From contig JAADIF010000077.1 in assembly GCA_013151465.1 (NCBI GenBank), positions 1 through 16,648 on the forward strand: DNA of 16,648 nt, in the 5' to 3' direction. This DNA is from Microcaldota archaeon (GTDB lineage: Archaea; Aenigmatarchaeota; Aenigmatarchaeia; QMZP01; QMZT01). A model generated the notes under the pieces. The model worked only from the letters and a program-made list of their open reading frames with translations. It made no database searches and had not been told where the DNA came from. This document shows positions 13,004-16,648 of this stretch, in pieces (the first letter of the stretch is position 1; the number at the start of each line of letters is the position of its first letter). The translations under genes and the position numbers were made by a program.

Positions 13004-13507
13004 ATGGCTTTCGAAGATGATGAGTACGAAATTATTCCGACTTCTCCGGTAAGGCGTATAGAAAAACGCTTGGAAAAATTGGAGCAGAGCAGCTATCCTG
13101 GCGAGGTTAGAAAGCTCACGGAACAGGTAGTTGAGCTGATAAAATCCAATCAGAAGATAATAGATGACAGCATAAAAGCGAATAACGACCTGCGCGCCGA
13201 ATTATCGAAGATACCTGAGAAGATTGACAGTTTGATTGAAAGGATGGACAATTTCATGAAGCTTCTTGAGGAGAGTGCAACAGAAGAAGCGGTATCTGAT
13301 GTTTCTAAAGAAACCATGGCGCCGCTTGTCGAAAAGCTTTCCGAGCTTGTTGAGCAAAACAAAAAGAGCTATGAGGCAACCCAAGCCAGTTTGGCAACGC
13401 TTGACATGATCGAAAAGAGATTGAAGCGGCTGTTTATGCAGCAATCGGCGACCCAACCACCGCAGCCACAAAGACAGATGGCCCCACCCGCGAGGCAATA
13501 CAGATAG
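13004..13507 (+). CDS. small coiled-coil protein upstream of a pilin-like gene
   Basis: This 167-residue acidic protein begins with a short conserved-looking stretch (DEYEIIPTSPVRRIEKRLEKLE, 6-27 by position), followed by long heptad-patterned helices (about 15-95 and 100-145) rich in Glu, Lys and Leu, and ends in a Pro/Gln-rich tail (148-167). There is no signal peptide or membrane segment, so it is probably cytoplasmic. The stop overlaps or abuts the start of the pilin-like gene, so the two are co-transcribed. It resembles in form the small coiled-coil proteins found beside archaeal pilin or archaellum genes (for example FlaC/D/E-like accessory proteins), but I see no motif that proves this. 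A cytoplasmic scaffold for pilus assembly is an inference. Confidence 0.7.
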   Translation: MAFEDDEYEIIPTSPVRRIEKRLEKLEQSSYPGEVRKLTEQVVELIKSNQKIIDDSIKANNDLRAELSKIPEKIDSLIERMDNFMKLLEESATEEAVSDVSKETMAPLVEKLSELVEQNKKSYEATQASLATLDMIEKRLKRLFMQQSATQPPQPQRQMAPPARQYR

Positions 13508-13515
13508 TGGTGTCT

Positions 13516-13902
13516 ATGAAAAAAGGTATAACTCCTATAATATCCGTAGTGATTCTATTGCTTATAGCAGCTGCACTCGGGGCAACTGCGTACACATATT
13601 TTAGCGGTTATATGTCCGGGATGATAGGGACCACATTCAGCGTGCCCAGCGGAGGAATCTATTGTTCCGGGGGAAAGATAACCGTTATAGTGCGAAATGA
13701 TGCTAGCGACGGAACTCTGACAACTTCCGACTTGAGTATAGTTACAATAGACGGTAATGCTGTCACACCGGCAGATATAACAATTGAACCTGGAAAAGCA
13801 GGAACCCTTATAAATGCTGCAAGCGGTTATGATAGCGGTTATCATGAGGTCGTGATTGGAACATCATCGAATGTTGTAAGGCAGAAGGTTTTTTGCCCGT
13901 AA
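13516..13902 (+). CDS. archaellin/pilin N-terminal domain protein
   Basis: This 128-residue protein starts MKKGITPIISVVILLLIAAA, the archaeal type IV pilin/archaellin-like N-terminus: a basic leader, Gly4 as the predicted prepilin-peptidase site, then a hydrophobic helix (about 5-32). The mature part (about 40-128) is beta-rich and has two Cys, one in IYCSGG and one in the C-terminal VFCP, well placed for a disulfide tying the ends of the head domain together. I chose the ATG at 13516 because it places the leader in register. In-frame GTG codons at 13507 and 13510 would add three residues and overlap the upstream stop. The gene is coupled to the coiled-coil gene upstream and its stop is 5 nt from the convergent alaS stop. 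It could be a minor pilin, an adhesion pilin or a membrane-anchored globular protein. Confidence 0.78.
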   Translation: MKKGITPIISVVILLLIAAALGATAYTYFSGYMSGMIGTTFSVPSGGIYCSGGKITVIVRNDASDGTLTTSDLSIVTIDGNAVTPADITIEPGKAGTLINAASGYDSGYHEVVIGTSSNVVRQKVFCP

Positions 13903-13907
13903 TTGCA

Positions 13908-16648
13908 TTAAGAAAACATGTCCTTGAATCTCTTCACATTTCTGATTTTTCCCTGACAAAAATCAGGTTTTCCTCCGCCAGATCCTTCACATTCTTTCAG
14001 AATGGATTCAAACTCTTCTTTTACGGAAGAAGATGAGCTCTTTGCTATTATATCCCCATTCTCATTGGCAAGTATTATCATAGCGTTTTTGTTTCTCTGC
14101 GATATTTTCTCTGCAAGTGTTATCATATATTTCCTATCCCCGTCAATGATTTCAATAAGCTTCCCTTTTTTCACCCTTTCAAGATAGTCGTCAACGATGG
14201 ATTCAAGCGATTCCTTCATTTCCCGCTCAATCAATTTTTTCTGGTATTTCCATAAGTCGAAAACGAGTTTGGAAAATTCATCAAGCGTGAGCGTTTCAGT
14301 TGTATAACCGATATCTTTAACACGCTCTTTAAGAGTTTCGTTCTTTTTATTTATTTTGCTTCTTATGTTTGCAATCTTTTCTTCGTCGTTTTTGATATCT
14401 CTTATGAACTTTTCTATTGTCATAAGCAGGATGCCTCTCCTAACGGAAAAGACATCGGCCGATTTTTGTATGTAACGTGAAACATCATAATGGTCTTTCG
14501 GATTTGTTATATTTATGTCGAATGTTTCAGATGCGATGTTCTCTATTTTTTCAAAAAGGTTCTTCTCATTTTCAACAAACTCTAACGCGGCCTTTCCGGT
14601 AACAAACTCCACCCTATTAACTCCATCTTGTACCCTTTCGGATTTTATGATTTTAAGCATCTGCGCTTCTTTCGTGTTCTCAAGGTGCGTGCCACCGCAC
14701 GCTTCCACATCGTGGATGAAATCACCTTCGTGTATGTTAATCACCCTTACGATGCTCCCCGGAGAGGCACCGCCTTGATAAAGGACGAAGCCATATTTAC
14801 CTTCTGCAACTTTCCTTGATAAGAACTCACTGCCGACAGTTAATCCCTTTTCTATAGCATCATTTGACATTTTTTCTATTTTTTCGAGGTCGTCGAAGGA
14901 AAATGGAAGATAATGCGTAAGGTCTATTCTTGACGATTCAAGACCTTTCTGTGCTCCTGCCTGCCATACATGATGTCCGAATAGATTTCTTGCAGAACCC
15001 GAAAGGATGTGCGTTCCTGTGTGCATTTTCATAAGCTCGTAGCGTCTGTCCCAGTTTATCTCTCCCATAACTTTTTTGCCTACTTCAAATTCACCGTTTT
15101 CGATAAGATGGAATACGATACCTTCATGTTTCTCTACCTTTTTTACATTCTTGCCATCTATTTTCCCGGTATCACATGGTTGTCCTCCACCTTCCGGGTA
15201 GAACAATGTTTCTTTGAGAACAGTCCACAAACCTTCATCATTCATAAATGTTTTGATAACTTCACTTTCAAACGTCTTTTTGTAGGGTTCTTCGTAGAAC
15301 ATGAGCATCGTCTTATCAACGCCTTCGATGTCGAAACTATTCTGTTTTGTTTCTTCTCTTTCGTTTGACATGTGTTTTTCTGTAATTTTTGTGTAGAAAT
15401 CATCAGATATCTCTATTTTCACTTTTTGGTCTCCTGCAACCCTTTGGATGAGTTCCGGGGTAATTCCGTGCGATACATATATTTTTTCCATGGATTCTTC
15501 CGTTACCACACCGGATTTGACATATTTTGCAATGATACCTTTAGACCGTTCGATTGTGTTTCTGTATCTTTTTTCCTCAACATCGAAGATTTTTGAGAAT
15601 ATGCCTATTTTTTCTTTGAGTTCGGGAAACAACGGCTCCAAGAATCTGGCGTGCATTTCAGCGATTTTCGCAGCATCAAAATCGAAATTGAACTCGTCCA
15701 TGAAACCGAGAGACCTTCTAAGAAGGACCCTTAGATTATATCCACCGCCCACATTTGAAGGTATTCCACCGTCTGTTACTGCAAAAAGAAGGGTCTTTAT
15801 ATGGTCTGTGATGGCGTATATCGCCTGCATCGGCCCAACGACCCTTTCAAGTTCCTGCATATCGACACCAAGTTTTGTTGCAATTTCCTCTCTTGCTTTC
15901 TTTATGTTGTTGACTTCGTCGAAATCAAGGCTTCCGGCAAGCTTTGAATATCTTTCAAAAAGATCGTCTTCGAGCAGACCGACTTCACTTTTCAACCATT
16001 TCACAACCGGGCCAAACACAGCTTCGTATCCATTAAATGTTCCATTAGAAAACCAGACGAGGCGTTCATGGCCCCAACCGACATCAATCACCTTTTGTGG
16101 CAATTCAATATAACCCTCACCCTTTTTCGTAAATTGTGAAAAGACGGAATTTACAAGCTCAAGACCGAGAGAGAACGTTTCCATGCAGGGGCCGAACTGA
16201 GAGAAATCAGGCATCGACCAGACGTCTTCCATATATATCAATTTATCTTCAGGAATTCCCATGACACCATGAAGGAACTTGTAATTGAGCTCGATGCATC
16301 TATCCTTCCAGTAATTCCCGAAAGAATGCTGGCCCCCCATTATGAATGATGTGTGATGCCTGCCGGTAATGCCTACATTGGGTATATCATTAAAGCGCAA
16401 GCAGACCTGTGGAACAATCAAGGGATCTGCAGGATATTCCATTACCATCTTGCCGTTGTCTATCCTCTGAAAGTCCTGAATAGATGCTATCGTGAAGAAG
16501 AGGTCGGGTCTCCATCTATCGACGACAGGATATCTAGGAACAGATTCATGACCCTCATCTTTAAAGAATTTCTCAAAAGCTTTCCATGTCTCAATATAGT
16601 CCATCCTTTTCTTGGTTACAGGATTTCCAATAAAGCCATACTCTTCAC
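13908..16648 (-). CDS. alaS: alanyl-tRNA synthetase, archaeal type (5' end beyond the window)
   Basis: This enzyme charges tRNA-Ala and edits misactivated Ser and Gly. The gene is cut by the window edge. Although an ATG occurs at 16604, the frame stays open upstream to 16648 and encodes EEYGFIGNPVTKKR, which matches the conserved archaeal AlaRS segment that follows the N-terminal zinc motif, so the real start lies outside. Visible parts in order are the class II core (RYPVVDRWRPDLFFTIASIQ; TGRHHTSFIMGGQHSF; GWGHERLVWFSNG), the tRNA-recognition region with GGGYNLRVLLRRS, the editing domain with HTGTH (near 15015-15030) and CGGTH (near 14687-14702) as zinc ligands, then an Arg/Lys-rich helical C-Ala region ending in GSGGGKPDFCQG. 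At least 912 residues are present, usual for the archaeal form. It is convergent with the pilin-like gene. Confidence 0.96.
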   Translation of the reverse strand, partial: EEYGFIGNPVTKKRMDYIETWKAFEKFFKDEGHESVPRYPVVDRWRPDLFFTIASIQDFQRIDNGKMVMEYPADPLIVPQVCLRFNDIPNVGITGRHHTSFIMGGQHSFGNYWKDRCIELNYKFLHGVMGIPEDKLIYMEDVWSMPDFSQFGPCMETFSLGLELVNSVFSQFTKKGEGYIELPQKVIDVGWGHERLVWFSNGTFNGYEAVFGPVVKWLKSEVGLLEDDLFERYSKLAGSLDFDEVNNIKKAREEIATKLGVDMQELERVVGPMQAIYAITDHIKTLLFAVTDGGIPSNVGGGYNLRVLLRRSLGFMDEFNFDFDAAKIAEMHARFLEPLFPELKEKIGIFSKIFDVEEKRYRNTIERSKGIIAKYVKSGVVTEESMEKIYVSHGITPELIQRVAGDQKVKIEISDDFYTKITEKHMSNEREETKQNSFDIEGVDKTMLMFYEEPYKKTFESEVIKTFMNDEGLWTVLKETLFYPEGGGQPCDTGKIDGKNVKKVEKHEGIVFHLIENGEFEVGKKVMGEINWDRRYELMKMHTGTHILSGSARNLFGHHVWQAGAQKGLESSRIDLTHYLPFSFDDLEKIEKMSNDAIEKGLTVGSEFLSRKVAEGKYGFVLYQGGASPGSIVRVINIHEGDFIHDVEACGGTHLENTKEAQMLKIIKSERVQDGVNRVEFVTGKAALEFVENEKNLFEKIENIASETFDINITNPKDHYDVSRYIQKSADVFSVRRGILLMTIEKFIRDIKNDEEKIANIRSKINKKNETLKERVKDIGYTTETLTLDEFSKLVFDLWKYQKKLIEREMKESLESIVDDYLERVKKGKLIEIIDGDRKYMITLAEKISQRNKNAMIILANENGDIIAKSSSSSVKEEFESILKECEGSGGGKPDFCQGKIRNVKRFKDMFS

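Noticed and set aside
16602..16604. ATG at 16604 as the start of alanyl-tRNA synthetase
   Set aside because: The frame stays open to the window end, and the upstream residues (EEYGFIGNPVTKKR) match the conserved segment that precedes this point in archaeal AlaRS. The Met is internal and the true start lies beyond the window.
1..16648. CRISPR arrays, insertion sequences, defence islands or prophage
   Set aside because: I saw no regularly spaced repeats, transposase, terminal inverted repeats, Cas-like or toxin-antitoxin genes. The only nuclease is the housekeeping Hjc.

Overview
The window is archaeal chromosomal DNA. Evidence: a group II chaperonin (thermosome), a Holliday junction resolvase Hjc, the discrete alpha subunit of ADP-forming acetyl-CoA synthetase, an archaeal-type alanyl-tRNA synthetase, a COG1395-type archaeal regulator, class III (prepilin-type) signal peptides, TATA boxes about 25-28 nt upstream of many start codons, and a tRNA interrupted by bulge-helix-bulge introns. 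The lineage cannot be fixed from this window alone. The pilin-like and coiled-coil genes, the split ACD subunit and the unusual tRNA would fit a deep-branching or DPANN/Euryarchaeota-like uncultivated archaeon. This is chromosomal backbone: no mobile element, phage module or CRISPR array is visible.

Layout. Positions 1-5466 hold hjc(+), AMP-forming acetyl-CoA synthetase(-), an inositol-monophosphatase-family phosphatase(+), ADP-forming acyl-CoA synthetase alpha subunit(+) and a TrkA-type NAD-binding regulator(-). Positions 5502-10068 form a cell-surface block: a short pilin-like protein with a class III signal peptide(-), then four same-direction, mutually related predicted lipoproteins(+), the last two apparently co-transcribed. 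Positions 10075-10239 (-) hold a tRNA gene that I read as tRNA-Ile with anticodon UAU. It carries three introns, in the D-loop, anticodon loop and T-loop. Removing 33, 37 and 20 nt from the 165-nt gene leaves a textbook 75-nt cloverleaf. Divergent from it, and apparently sharing one palindromic TATA box, is the COG1395-type regulator (10294-11199). The thermosome subunit, a small coiled-coil protein, an archaellin/pilin-like protein and, convergently, the 5'-truncated alanyl-tRNA synthetase complete the window.

How the genes relate. Acetyl-CoA synthetase (acetate to acetyl-CoA) and ACD alpha (acetyl-CoA to acetate plus ATP) are opposite arms of acetate metabolism, although their genes are separate units. 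The five genes at 5502-10068 and the pair at 13004-13902 look like envelope or pilus functions. The rest is housekeeping: recombination, protein folding and translation.

The most notable item is the tRNA. A UAU anticodon for AUA is rare in archaea, which normally use a CAU tRNA modified to agmatidine. The three introns, two of them at non-canonical positions, imply a broad-specificity splicing endonuclease elsewhere in the genome. The second point of interest is the tandem family of four lipoprotein paralogs, for which I recognise no specific function.
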